Assembly (NCBI RefSeq): GCF_900128415.1
Contig: NZ_LT635772.1
Coordinates: 1,798,001-1,862,000 of the forward strand
Reading direction: 5' to 3'
Source: Anaerococcus mediterraneensis
GTDB taxonomy: Bacteria; Bacillota; Clostridia; Tissierellales; Peptoniphilaceae
Length of the DNA: 64,000 bases
In this document: positions 14,966 to 25,579 of the stretch, piece by piece
Layout of the letters: each line of letters starts with the position of its first letter
How positions within the stretch are numbered: the stretch's first letter is position 1
Made by a program: the position numbers and the translations under genes
Notes under the pieces: generated by a model
Told to the model about the DNA's origin: nothing
Seen by the model: the letters and a program-made list of their open reading frames with translations, nothing else
Databases searched by the model: none

Positions 14966-16444
14966 TTATTTTTCGCTTGTCTTTTTATAAGCAAGACTTG
15001 CACCAAGAAGTCCTACTAGGGCAAAGGATGATCCTATTAGACCAGTTTTTGGGTTTTTTGCTCCCATTTTTTTATCCTTGTTTGGTTTTTGCATTTCTTT
15101 GTTTGCTTCTTCGATTTTAAATATTTTGCCAAATTGGGCTGGGTATGAAGTTAGGACTATATCATCTGTATAGATTTTGTATTCCTTACCCTCTTTGATC
15201 TCTAGTTTGCCAAAGTCTTTTTTAGGAACTAGGTATTTATCTTCCTTGTTTGATTTTCTATAAACAGTCACACCTGTTTCGTCGATTTTTTCTACAACAA
15301 AGATGTCAGAAAGAGTTTTTTCGGCTTCCTTTTTATTCTCTTTTTTATTTTCCTTGGCTTTTTCAGCTGGTTTTTTCTTGTCAGCTGGCTTTTCGGCCTT
15401 CTTTGGAGCTTCTTTTTCAAGTTCAACCTTATAAACAGCTGCAAACTCAGCAGGCTCTGAAGTTAAGATTTCTTCTGAAGTTTCGATTTTATAAGTCTTA
15501 CCGACTTCTGGATTGATTTTGCCAAAGTCTTTTCTAGGAAGAGTGTACCTGCTTTCCTTATTATCTTTTTCATGAACTGTTACAAGGACATCTGATAAAT
15601 GTTCTACAACATAGGATTTAACCATGGTCTTTGCTGGCTTTTTCATTTCTTTTTTCTCAACAATTGAGAAAATCTTGCCAAATTGAGCTGGGTAGGATTT
15701 GGTCGCTGTGCTATCTGAAGTAATTGTAAAGACCTTACCCTTTTCGATTTTCATGCCCTTAAATTCAGATTTTGGCACATTATATAGGTTTGATACGTTG
15801 CCAGCCTCATAAAGGGTGACGCCTTCTTCGTAGATTTCTTTGACAATGAAGTCTCTTACTAATTTTTCCTCAGGTTCGTCCCTTGATTCAATTATGTCAT
15901 AGATTTTTGTAAATTGGGCTGGATAAGAAGCAAATACAGTATCATCTGCAACGATTTCTACTTTCTTGCCCTCTTTTAATTCAATATCCTTAAATTCTTT
16001 TTTAGGGACACTATAAAGGTCATCTAGGTTTGATTGTTCATAGACGTCAATACTTTGATCATTTATAGTTTTTATTACATAAACATGAGAAGAAATGTGA
16101 CTTTCCTTACCCTCTATAACCTTATAAACTTTTCCAAATTTTGCTGGGTCTGATTCTAATATATCCCAGTTTGTATAAAGGGTGAAAATCTTTCCTTCCT
16201 TAAGGTCCATGCCTTTAAAGTATGATTTTGGTACATTGTAGACTTCTGCATCGTTATCTACATCTACAAGGTCCACCCCCTCTTCGTAGATTTTCTTTAC
16301 CTTATATTCATTTACTCTTGGATTTGAAATAGGATCTTCTGCTTCGATTTCATTTACTTTTTGATTTTTCATTTCGCTAGCATATGTACTATTGATAAGC
16401 ATAGCAGACACTGCTAGGGCTAGTAATAATTTAGATTTTTTCAT
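14966..16444 (-). CDS. Repeat-containing cell-wall-anchored surface protein (NPKTG sorting signal)
   Basis: A 492-residue exported protein. The start at 16444 (MKKSKLLLALAVSAML) is chosen for its signal peptide and GGAGGG site; the frame is open further upstream but without a signal. Five related units of about 75-90 residues follow. Each has VKxIYEEGVxLYE, YNVPKSxFKGM, EGKxFTI and SYPAQFGKIFxI. A Lys/Glu/Pro linker separates units four and five. The C-terminus has NPKTG, a hydrophobic helix and a KKTSEK tail, a sortase signal. The ESYPAQ-like end of each unit recalls OB-fold DUF3221/YobA proteins, but this is only a resemblance. The ligand is unknown. Confidence 0.85.
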   Translation of the reverse strand: MKKSKLLLALAVSAMLINSTYASEMKNQKVNEIEAEDPISNPRVNEYKVKKIYEEGVDLVDVDNDAEVYNVPKSYFKGMDLKEGKIFTLYTNWDILESDPAKFGKVYKVIEGKESHISSHVYVIKTINDQSIDVYEQSNLDDLYSVPKKEFKDIELKEGKKVEIVADDTVFASYPAQFTKIYDIIESRDEPEEKLVRDFIVKEIYEEGVTLYEAGNVSNLYNVPKSEFKGMKIEKGKVFTITSDSTATKSYPAQFGKIFSIVEKKEMKKPAKTMVKSYVVEHLSDVLVTVHEKDNKESRYTLPRKDFGKINPEVGKTYKIETSEEILTSEPAEFAAVYKVELEKEAPKKAEKPADKKKPAEKAKENKKENKKEAEKTLSDIFVVEKIDETGVTVYRKSNKEDKYLVPKKDFGKLEIKEGKEYKIYTDDIVLTSYPAQFGKIFKIEEANKEMQKPNKDKKMGAKNPKTGLIGSSFALVGLLGASLAYKKTSEK

Positions 16445-16604
16445 GACACCCTCCTTAAAAATTCTTATATTAGTGTCTTTATACTTATATATTACCCAAA
16501 GACTTATTAAATTTGTGTTAAATTTGTAGAAATTTTCATTATTTTTTATTAGTTGTATATTAATATATGAGTTTAATTTTAAATTTATGAATGAGAGGTA
16601 AAAA

Positions 16605-17432
16605 ATGAAATTTATTTCCTGGAATATAGATTCACTAAATGCGGCCCTAACAAGCGATTCGGCTAGGGCTGTAATGAGCCGTTTGGTTTTAGATACTATC
16701 GCAAAAGAGGATGCTGATGTCATAGCTATCCAAGAGACAAAACTACCGTATACAGGTCTTAGCAAAAAACATATAGGAGCTCTTGCCGAATATTTCCCAG
16801 ATTATGATTATGTCTATAGGCAAAGCGAGGACCCTGCGAGAAAATCCTATGCAGGGACTATGACTCTCTATAAAAAAGATCTAGAAGTAGAAGCTAGTTT
16901 TCCTCAAATCGGTGCACCTTGTACCATGGATTTTGAGGGCAGGATTATCACTTTGGAGTTTGATGATTTTTATTTCACCCATGTCTACACACCAAATGCT
17001 GGCAACGCTCTATCAAGGCTAGCTGATAGGCAAATTTGGGATAAGGTATATGCTGATTATCTAGAAAGTTTAGATCAAAATAAACCTGTAATAGCAGCTG
17101 GTGATTTTAACGTAGCACATGAAGAAATTGACCTAGCTCATCCAGAAAATAACCACATGTCAGCAGGCTTTACTGATGAGGAGAGAGAAGGTTTTACAAA
17201 TCTTTTAAATAAAGGATTTACAGATACTTTTAGACACATCCACGGCAATGTGGAGGGCAAATACACCTGGTGGGCCCAAAGGGTAAAGACAAGTAAAATC
17301 AACAACTCCGGCTGGAGGATTGATTATTTCTTAGTTTCTGATAGGATAAGAGATCTAATCACAAATTCAGATATGATCGACTCAGGAGAAAGACAAGACC
17401 ACACCCCAATTGTTTTGGAAATCAATATATAA
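16605..17432 (+). CDS. exoA: Exodeoxyribonuclease III / AP endonuclease
   Basis: A 275-residue Mg-dependent base-excision repair enzyme. MKFISWNIDSLNA, IQETKL (metal-binding Glu), TPNAG, AAGDFNVAH (Asp/Asn active site), RIDYFLVS and the catalytic His in RQDHTPIVLEI are all present. Full family length. It is transcribed divergently from the wall protein from a 160-base intergenic region and ends at a strong bidirectional terminator. Confidence 0.94.
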   Translation: MKFISWNIDSLNAALTSDSARAVMSRLVLDTIAKEDADVIAIQETKLPYTGLSKKHIGALAEYFPDYDYVYRQSEDPARKSYAGTMTLYKKDLEVEASFPQIGAPCTMDFEGRIITLEFDDFYFTHVYTPNAGNALSRLADRQIWDKVYADYLESLDQNKPVIAAGDFNVAHEEIDLAHPENNHMSAGFTDEEREGFTNLLNKGFTDTFRHIHGNVEGKYTWWAQRVKTSKINNSGWRIDYFLVSDRIRDLITNSDMIDSGERQDHTPIVLEINI

Positions 17433-17433
17433 G

Positions 17434-17480
17434 AAAAAACCTTGAAGTATCCATTTTAAAATGGTCTTCAAGGTTTTTTA
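17434..17480. terminator. Bidirectional terminator between exoA and mnmA
   Basis: AAAACCTTGAAG and CTTCAAGGTTTT are long complementary arms around an inner CATTTTAAAATG palindrome, with T-runs on both strands. It separates two convergent genes. Confidence 0.9.
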
Positions 17481-17512
17481 TTTGCAATTTGCAATCTATT
17501 TTTATTTTAATT

Positions 17513-19682
<2,170 letters not shown>

Positions 19683-19730
19683 TCTCTCAATATACTTTTC
19701 TAAGGCTTGTATTCAAGATTTTTAGACAAA

Positions 19731-19752
19731 GGAAAACCGCCCTTAGGCGGCT
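19731..19752 (-). terminator. Terminator after the two-component operon
   Basis: GCCGCC-TAAG-GGCGGT on the minus strand is a GC-rich 6-bp hairpin followed by TTTTCCTTT. It lies directly after the stop at 19754. Confidence 0.8.
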
Positions 19753-19753
19753 C

Positions 19754-20041
19754 TTACTTCTTGATTTTTTCATAGATAAAAATTACTGGTCCAAAAACAT
19801 AGGAAACTAGGTGGATTGTACGAGGAGTCACAATAAAATATTTTTCAATTTTGTCATTAACTATACCATAGACAGAAACCATGGTGAGAACCGAGATAAT
19901 AAAATAAATAGTTGGTATTAGTGCAAGGCCTTTAAATGGATCAATTTTGATAATTTCTGTCATTAGTAAATAATAACCAACAAAGCCAAATAGTCCAAAA
20001 ATAAAGACTAAAAAGTCATAAAAATCAAATTTCTTTTTCAT
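19754..20041 (-). CDS. Small membrane protein, 95 aa, unknown
   Basis: Not recognised. Three predicted transmembrane helices (about residues 8-27, 36-58 and 74-91) and Lys-rich ends. It overlaps the preceding small membrane gene by 17 bases and is the last gene of the two-component operon. A role as accessory sensor, immunity or transport subunit is possible but unproven. Confidence 0.62.
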   Translation of the reverse strand: MKKKFDFYDFLVFIFGLFGFVGYYLLMTEIIKIDPFKGLALIPTIYFIISVLTMVSVYGIVNDKIEKYFIVTPRTIHLVSYVFGPVIFIYEKIKK

Positions 20042-20270
20042 ATATTTCTTCCTTTCTAATATCTCTTGTCCAAATATAAGAGCAAAGTATAAAATAAGCC
20101 AAGACTATGACATTAAGTATTTCATCAATTCCTTCCAAGATAAATTTGTAAGTGATGGCAAGGCTTATGGGTCTTAGGAGGCTAAAAAAGGTTAAGTCTT
20201 TTTTTATAAATTTATATAGGTCTAGACAGGCAAAAATTATTAAAAATATTAAAAATAATTTATTTTCCAT
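20025..20270 (-). CDS. Small membrane protein, 81 aa, unknown
   Basis: Not recognised. Two or three hydrophobic segments separated by a K-K-D-L turn. The ATG at 20270 (MENKLFLIF) is preferred because it lies six bases after GGGGAGG; earlier in-frame starts overlap that site. It starts inside the histidine kinase gene and overlaps the next small membrane gene, so the four genes are tightly coupled. Confidence 0.62.
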   Translation of the reverse strand: MENKLFLIFLIIFACLDLYKFIKKDLTFFSLLRPISLAITYKFILEGIDEILNVIVLAYFILCSYIWTRDIRKEEIYEKEI

Positions 20271-21276
20271 TCGCATCCTCCCCAAGGTCTAAACAAATTT
20301 TGGCGCGCCCTCCATTTTGGTTTTCAAGAACAAGCCTTCCACCCATGGCTTCTATATATGAGTTTGCTATAAAAAGTCCCATGCCAGTCCCTTTGCCGGA
20401 TGTCCTGCCATAATTATCTGTATAAAAAAGATTTTTGCCACAAGCTAGGGCTTTTTCATCAAAGCCTGCCCCATCATCGGCTACTATGATTATAATTTGA
20501 TTATTTTTTCTAGAAAGCTTTATCCAAACAGCACTTTTTCTATGCTCAAAAGCATTTACTAAAAGCTGGCTTAGAGCCTTGTCAAACCTTTGCTTGTCGA
20601 TATTTATAGATAGCTTATCAAAGTGATCTATTTCATTTATTATCCCAATCTTCTCTTCCCACATATCTTCAAATAGACCTAAGTTTATTTTTAAATTATA
20701 AATAAAGTCTGTTAGGATAATTTTTTCTTGCTTTATATCTTCGATAAAGCCCCCGCTTACCTCCATCAGATCATCAATATAGGCTGCAATTTTTTCGCTC
20801 TCATCTTTTATTTTTATAAGTCTTTTATTATCTTTTGGATCTGTGGATTTTATCAAAGAAAGATTGGTATTTATCACTGTTAGGGGTGTTTTCATATCAT
20901 GTGAAATAGCTGCTAGGCTTGTTTTTATAAATCTATCTTTTTCTTTTATTTTTTCATTTTTTTCTTTTAGGGTTTTTCCTATGATGTCAAATTCAGCAAG
21001 ATCTATATCTTTATCATAATCATCTTTTTTTATAGCTTCTTCCAAGAGTCTTAAATCTTTTAGGATATTTTTATCAACTCCTACATAAAGCCTCCTTGCA
21101 AAATACAAGCTATAAATCATAAAAACTCCCAGTCCAAAATCTCTTTTTAGCCTTAGAGGAAATAAATATTCTTGGGTCAATTTCAGAGCCAAAATTGTAA
21201 GGATACCGTAAACTAAGAGTCTTATAAAATTATCCAAAAGAAGTCCCAAGACCAGATTTTTTACTCGTCTTTCCAC
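20260..21276 (-). CDS. Sensor histidine kinase
   Basis: About 338 residues. Two N-terminal transmembrane segments with almost no extracellular loop (IM-sensing type) are followed by a linker. The dimerisation box is AAISHDMKTPLTV (phospho-acceptor His) and the ATPase domain has N-box VNAFEH, G1 DDGAGFDE and G2 GKGTGMGLFIANSY. A GTG start at 21276, seven bases after GGAGG and overlapping the regulator's end, is preferred over the TTG upstream. The small sensor loop suggests an envelope or antibiotic stimulus. Confidence 0.9.
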   Translation of the reverse strand: MERRVKNLVLGLLLDNFIRLLVYGILTILALKLTQEYLFPLRLKRDFGLGVFMIYSLYFARRLYVGVDKNILKDLRLLEEAIKKDDYDKDIDLAEFDIIGKTLKEKNEKIKEKDRFIKTSLAAISHDMKTPLTVINTNLSLIKSTDPKDNKRLIKIKDESEKIAAYIDDLMEVSGGFIEDIKQEKIILTDFIYNLKINLGLFEDMWEEKIGIINEIDHFDKLSINIDKQRFDKALSQLLVNAFEHRKSAVWIKLSRKNNQIIIIVADDGAGFDEKALACGKNLFYTDNYGRTSGKGTGMGLFIANSYIEAMGGRLVLENQNGGRAKICLDLGEDANGK

Positions 21277-21920
21277 CTGTAGCCCTCCTTCCAAATATTT
21301 TCTATAGGATCATCAGCAGAAATTTCTAAAATCTTTTTTCTAATATTATAAATATGGGTTACGATTGTCCTTTCTGATACGGTTTCAAAATTATCCGATG
21401 CCATGGAAAGTAGGCTCTCTTTGGAAAGGACCCTCCCCTTATTGATAAATAAAATTTTTAAAATCTTTTTTTCTTGACTTGTTAAATATACTTGGTTTTG
21501 ATTTTTCTTAACCAAACCCGTTTCAAAATCAAAAGTGGTATCCTTATAGGATATTTCTGAATTTTGATTTATCCTTAGTTTAGATTTTATCCTGGCAAGT
21601 AAAATATCTGGATCAAAGGGCTTTTTGATATAGTCATCTGCCCCAAGCTCTAGACCCCTAAGCTCGTCTTCTTTGCCGTCTTTGGCAGTAAGTATTATTA
21701 TCGGTCTTTTTATCTCACTTCTAATCATTTTTAGAAAATCCAAGCCATCAAAATCACCCAGCATTAAATCTAAAATAATTAAATCATATTTATTTAAAAT
21801 CAGATAATCGTCAATTTCACCAAGGTCTAGAAAATAATCCACCCCATAACCTTCATTTTCCAAAAGATCTTTGAGGGATTCGACCAGAGCCAAATTATCT
21901 TCTATTATACAAATATCCAT
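21261..21920 (-). CDS. OmpR/PhoB-family response regulator
   Basis: A 219-residue regulator. The receiver domain has the acidic pair near residues 7-8 (IEDN), the phospho-acceptor in LIILDLMLGD, the Thr in ILTAKD and the Lys in YIKKPFD. The C-terminal winged helix contains LTSQEKKILKIL and SERTIVTHIYNIRKKI. First gene of a regulator-kinase-membrane-membrane operon; the regulon is unknown. Confidence 0.93.
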   Translation of the reverse strand: MDICIIEDNLALVESLKDLLENEGYGVDYFLDLGEIDDYLILNKYDLIILDLMLGDFDGLDFLKMIRSEIKRPIIILTAKDGKEDELRGLELGADDYIKKPFDPDILLARIKSKLRINQNSEISYKDTTFDFETGLVKKNQNQVYLTSQEKKILKILFINKGRVLSKESLLSMASDNFETVSERTIVTHIYNIRKKILEISADDPIENIWKEGYRWKDE

Positions 21921-21972
21921 CTTCTCACCTCTTAGATATTATATGGTATTTTTATCAAGAAATAGTAAAGAC

Positions 21973-22000
21973 ATAAAAAACCAGACTAAAAGCCTGGTTA
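21973..22000 (-). terminator. Terminator after the EamA gene
   Basis: AACCAGGCT-TTT-AGTCTGGTT on the minus strand is a 9-bp hairpin followed by TTTTTT, about 28 bases beyond the stop at 22028. Confidence 0.85.
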
Positions 22001-22027
22001 AAAATATTTTTTATTGAGTAGTTTGAC

Positions 22028-22441
22028 CTATAAAACCATTACAAGGGTCCCGATCCCTATCAAAATTGTCCCTATTATTGCTTTTTTGCTTGCAGCCTCT
22101 CCTAAGATTATAAAAGCAAAAATCATAGTAAAAACGACGCTTAGCTTATCAATAGCCACTATCTTTGATACATCAGCCATCTGGAGGGCCTTGTAGTAGG
22201 CTAGCCAGGATATGCCTGTGGCAAGTCCTGAGAGAATGAGAAAAATTAAAGATCTTTTACTAATTTCTCCCAAACCATGTTGACCACCAACTACAAAAAC
22301 CATTATCCAAGAAAATACCAAAACAACTGTTGTTCTGATGGCTGTAGCGAGGTTTGAATTTATATCATTGATGCCAATTTTTGCAAGTATTGATGTAAGT
22401 GCTGCAAATATTGCAGAAATGAGGGCGTATATGTATGCCAT
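22028..22441 (-). CDS. Single-domain EamA-family transporter
   Basis: A 137-residue membrane protein with one EamA unit (five hydrophobic helices, ending AIIGTILIGIGTLVMVL). Typical drug/metabolite transporters carry two such units; single-unit proteins of this length are a known bacterial subgroup that works as dimers. The substrate cannot be told. It is 42 bases downstream of ydbC, separated by a terminator, so it is probably a separate unit. Confidence 0.85.
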   Translation of the reverse strand: MAYIYALISAIFAALTSILAKIGINDINSNLATAIRTTVVLVFSWIMVFVVGGQHGLGEISKRSLIFLILSGLATGISWLAYYKALQMADVSKIVAIDKLSVVFTMIFAFIILGEAASKKAIIGTILIGIGTLVMVL

Positions 22442-22453
22442 AAAATCTCCTTT

Positions 22454-22479
22454 AAAAAAGCTCCCCCAAAAGGGAGAGC
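22454..22479 (-). terminator. Terminator after ydbC
   Basis: GCTCTCCC-TTTT-GGGGGAGC on the minus strand followed by TTTTTT, three bases after the ydbC stop. The T-run leads into the EamA ribosome site region. Confidence 0.85.
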
Positions 22480-22482
22480 CGT

Positions 22483-22704
22483 CTAATTATCAAATTCGTC
22501 TGCGAGTATATTTTTTAGAACTTCTGCTTCCTCACTTGTAAGGGTTATGCCCTTGCTCATTCTAGTGTGGTCTTCGTTCCAATCTCTGATGTCATATTTT
22601 GGGTCTCTCTCATTCCAGCTGACTAGGTTTAGCTCCTTGGTCCAGCCCTTGGCGTTGGTTGAAAGAACCCCAAGATTTTCTACAATATCGTATTTTATTG
22701 CCAT
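22483..22704 (-). CDS. YdbC-like PC4-family ssDNA-binding protein
   Basis: A 73-residue protein. GVLSTNAKGWTKELNLVSWN and PKYDIRDWNEDHTRM, followed by KGITLTSEEAEVLKNIL, match the Firmicute YdbC family, small homologues of the eukaryotic coactivator PC4 that bind single-stranded DNA as dimers. A cellular role in replication or transcription is inferred for the family, not shown here. Confidence 0.85.
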   Translation of the reverse strand: MAIKYDIVENLGVLSTNAKGWTKELNLVSWNERDPKYDIRDWNEDHTRMSKGITLTSEEAEVLKNILADEFDN

Positions 22705-22754
22705 AAGATCATCCTTTCTTTAGATTTCTATTATCATATTGCAAAAATATTTTT

Positions 22755-23840
22755 TTACAAACTGACTCTCTTGTTTACTTCTTCTTGGATTTTTTTGTAA
22801 TTATATCCTGCATAGGTCAAACGGCGTTCACGTTCTTTGCCATAGGACCACTGGCCATCTAGGACTTCTTGGACAAGTTGATCCATAGACCTGTAGGATT
22901 TGCCCTTCATTATAAGTGGATAGTCTCTATAGAGGACATTTTTATCTATATTTGCACTATAGCCGCTTACCCTGCCTGTATGGGCATATTGCCAAGCATC
23001 AAATTTAGTATCAGTATATCCTGTAAATTCTTTGCCCTCATAATCAGCTATCCAAAATTCATTGTTATTTCTAACTTCTTTTGTCAGATGTTTTTTTGCA
23101 AAATATGGATAGGAGTAAATCCCTCCTACATAGCCATTTCTTTTCATAGCCATGACAAAGGCTTGGGCAGCATCTGATAGGTCTTTTTTGCTTGCTTTTG
23201 CTTGTCTGATATTATCTTCTATGTCTATATAGATTGGCAAGGAAACATTTTTTCCCCTAACATAATCTAGGACAAAGTTTGCTTCTTCGATGGCCTGGGC
23301 CTTGTTGGTTGCCCTTGAATAGTGATAAAAACCTATAGGGACATTTCTCCTATTTAGGTTTTCATAGTGCCTATCAACTGTCACATCTTTTCTGATATAG
23401 AAAGTTTTTTCTCCTGTGTCTTCGTCCTCTTTGTAGGTTGTTATAGAAGATCTGAGGATAGCACCATCTATATCCTTGGCAAACTTGTCGTAGTTAATTG
23501 CAACTGGATTTTGGTGCTCAGATATATCTACAACATTTGAATAAACAGCAGTTTTTGGATAAAGTTTTGGTTTTTCTATCTCCTTTGTCGCTTCTTTTAT
23601 TTCATTGGTATTTTCTTTTTTGTCATCAACAGTCGCTTGTGTATTATTTTGGATCTTTTGACTTGCAAAGTCTTTTTTTCTTTGCTCTACTTTTTTCTTG
23701 TCAATTTTTATACCATGAGCTTCAAAAACAGAATCTAAGTCTGTATTATCATAGGCCACTATCTCTTTGGCACTGGCTAGGCTTGGAAAGGCAAATGCCA
23801 AGGCAAGGCCTAGGGCAAATATTTTTCTAATTTTCATCAT
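22755..23840 (-). CDS. Secreted GH25 muramidase (lysozyme) with CW_7-like C-terminal domain
   Basis: About 361 residues. A signal peptide (KIRKIFALGLALAFAFPSLASA) is followed by a Lys/Glu-rich spacer. The GH25 domain runs from VVDISEHQNP (catalytic Asp) through YIDIEDN to FDAWQYAHTGRVSGYSANID. A C-terminal segment (DGQWSYGKERERRLTYAGYN) matches the Cpl-7/CW_7 wall-binding repeat. The ATG at 23840, four bases after GGGAG and overlapping the msrA end, is chosen over an upstream in-frame ATG. It likely remodels the cell's own wall. Confidence 0.9.
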   Translation of the reverse strand: MMKIRKIFALGLALAFAFPSLASAKEIVAYDNTDLDSVFEAHGIKIDKKKVEQRKKDFASQKIQNNTQATVDDKKENTNEIKEATKEIEKPKLYPKTAVYSNVVDISEHQNPVAINYDKFAKDIDGAILRSSITTYKEDEDTGEKTFYIRKDVTVDRHYENLNRRNVPIGFYHYSRATNKAQAIEEANFVLDYVRGKNVSLPIYIDIEDNIRQAKASKKDLSDAAQAFVMAMKRNGYVGGIYSYPYFAKKHLTKEVRNNNEFWIADYEGKEFTGYTDTKFDAWQYAHTGRVSGYSANIDKNVLYRDYPLIMKGKSYRSMDQLVQEVLDGQWSYGKERERRLTYAGYNYKKIQEEVNKRVSL

Positions 23841-24321
23841 TTTTCTCCCATACATCTGATAAATTCACATGGCAGTAGCCATCTGGATGCTTGATTAGAT
23901 AATCTTGGTGGTATTCTTCTGCTCTTACATAATTTTTTAGATCATCAACTTCCACTTGGATTTTTCTATCAGTTAATTCTTGTTTTTTCGATAAAAATTT
24001 CCTTGCAAAGTCTGAATCTCTATCATCCTTAGAATATATCCCCGTCCTATATTGCCTACCAATATCTGCTCCCTGTTGGTTTAGGGAAAATGGATTTATA
24101 ATATAATAAAAATGCTCAAAAATATCATCTAGGCTTATAATATTTTCATCAAAGATGACCTTGACTGTTTCAGCATGGCCTGTTAGGGATAGATTTTCAT
24201 AAAAAGTTTGATCTCCATCTCCATTTGCATAGCCAACCTCTGTTTTTATAACTCCGTCTAAATTTCTAAAATAGGCATCAGTGCCCCAAAAGCAACCGCC
24301 TGCCAAATATATTTCTTTCAT
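23827..24321 (-). CDS. msrA: Peptide methionine-S-sulfoxide reductase
   Basis: A 164-residue enzyme that repairs oxidised methionine. The catalytic motif GGCFWGTDAYF is at the N-terminus. Family residues GYANGDG, TGHAETVKV, GRQYRTGIY and EEYHQDYL are all present. The MsrB domain seen fused in some relatives is absent. It overlaps the ThrE C-half gene upstream by four bases and the lysozyme gene downstream by 14. Confidence 0.95.
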   Translation of the reverse strand: MKEIYLAGGCFWGTDAYFRNLDGVIKTEVGYANGDGDQTFYENLSLTGHAETVKVIFDENIISLDDIFEHFYYIINPFSLNQQGADIGRQYRTGIYSKDDRDSDFARKFLSKKQELTDRKIQVEVDDLKNYVRAEEYHQDYLIKHPDGYCHVNLSDVWEKNDEN

Positions 24322-24788
24322 TTTTTTCTCCTTAAAAAATCAGTTCTCCTCTGACTTCTCTGTTTAAAGGTCTTTAGAGAAACAGAAAATGATGATGATA
24401 ACAAGACACCAAAGGCTATGGCTGCAGCTATACCCAAGGCCCTATATGAAGATAGGATAGTCATATAGTTATCATTTGCTATAAAATATTTCATAGTATT
24501 ATATATGGCCTCACCCGGGCAAAGATTTATTATGCCTGGGAATATAAATACGCTTGCTGGATAATGAAATATCCTTGCCAAAAATTCTGATGATATTGCC
24601 ACAGATAAGGCTGATATAAAAGATCCCAAGTAGACTGATCCAGTTGCATCTTTTATAAATTTAAAAATAATCCACCCAAAACCAGCATTTAGAGCCGATA
24701 TGAGTACAGATTTTTTTGGAGAACCAAAAACATAGGCAAAACCTATAGCTGCTATAGTCGCTATTATAAATTCTCTTATATAAGTCAT
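24318..24788 (-). CDS. Threonine/serine exporter, ThrE C-terminal-type subunit (DUF3815)
   Basis: A 156-residue protein with five hydrophobic helices. AGFGWIIFKF, FPGIINLCPGEAIYNTM and the basic cytoplasmic end match the ThrE_2 family. It lies one base after the DUF1212-type gene, together making a split ThrE-like exporter. Export of Thr/Ser is inferred from the family. Confidence 0.88.
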   Translation of the reverse strand: MTYIREFIIATIAAIGFAYVFGSPKKSVLISALNAGFGWIIFKFIKDATGSVYLGSFISALSVAISSEFLARIFHYPASVFIFPGIINLCPGEAIYNTMKYFIANDNYMTILSSYRALGIAAAIAFGVLLSSSFSVSLKTFKQRSQRRTDFLRRKK

Positions 24789-24789
24789 A

Positions 24790-25578
24790 TTAACCCCAAA
24801 TCTTTATTATAGTTATAGGAGTACCAACTCCCAAAGCCAAAGCAGTAGATATGAGTACAGAAATAACAGCTCCTGTAAGTCCTGACGTAGAATCTCCACT
24901 CATCAAATCCCTCATGGCATTAGTCATAGTGATACCAGGCAAAAAGGCCATCATCGATGATATCATGACAATAGGAGCCTTCAAATCTACTAGGAATTTG
25001 CCTATTAGCAAGGTTAGTATAGAAATGACTGCCCCATAAAGGTAGTTTATTATAAAAAATCCTAGACCATTTTCCCCTAATATATCTGCAAAATAAAATG
25101 CAAGCATACCTACAAAAAATGATACAAACATTTCCTCAAGGCCGCCTTGGAGCAGCAAAGAAAAGGCGCTTGCTGCAATACCTGCTCCTAAAACCTTTCT
25201 AGCTCTTGATTTGCCCTTGTCATTTTTTATCTCTTCAAGTCTAATGAGAGCTTCTTCTAGGTTGTATTTGCCGGCTACAAAGTCCCTAGAAAAAGTGTTT
25301 ACCAAGTCTACATAATAGAGATTGTTTGACCTGGATTTTACTCTTCTAACGTTGGTGTGGACCTGGCCATCGTAGGAAAAAGATAAAATTATTACATTAA
25401 ATGTCGAATAAACATCCACATCCCTAGTATCCTTTTTGCTCCTTATGATTCTTTCTACAGTATCCTCTACCCTATAAATCTCCGCCCCATTTTCTAGCAT
25501 GATAGCCCCAGCATTGGAGGCAATCTCTGATAAGAGTACAGCTTTTTGTTTGCTTTCTTTTCTATCGACCATGATCAT
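24790..25578 (-). CDS. Threonine/serine exporter, ThrE N-terminal-type subunit (DUF1212)
   Basis: A 262-residue protein. A soluble N-domain (GAIMLENGAEIYRVEDTVERI, then the R-R-V-K-S-R-S-N segment) is followed by five transmembrane helices with FLPGITMTNAMRDLM. This is the DUF1212 half of ThrE. It starts one base after the J-domain gene and pairs with the next gene. Confidence 0.9.
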   Translation of the reverse strand: MIMVDRKESKQKAVLLSEIASNAGAIMLENGAEIYRVEDTVERIIRSKKDTRDVDVYSTFNVIILSFSYDGQVHTNVRRVKSRSNNLYYVDLVNTFSRDFVAGKYNLEEALIRLEEIKNDKGKSRARKVLGAGIAASAFSLLLQGGLEEMFVSFFVGMLAFYFADILGENGLGFFIINYLYGAVISILTLLIGKFLVDLKAPIVMISSMMAFLPGITMTNAMRDLMSGDSTSGLTGAVISVLISTALALGVGTPITIIKIWG

Positions 25579-25579
25579 C

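Noticed and set aside
16445..16765. Upstream extension of the surface-protein frame
   Set aside because: It overlaps exoA antisense, lacks a signal peptide at its start and is not conserved-looking; the ATG at 16444 has a ribosome site and signal peptide.
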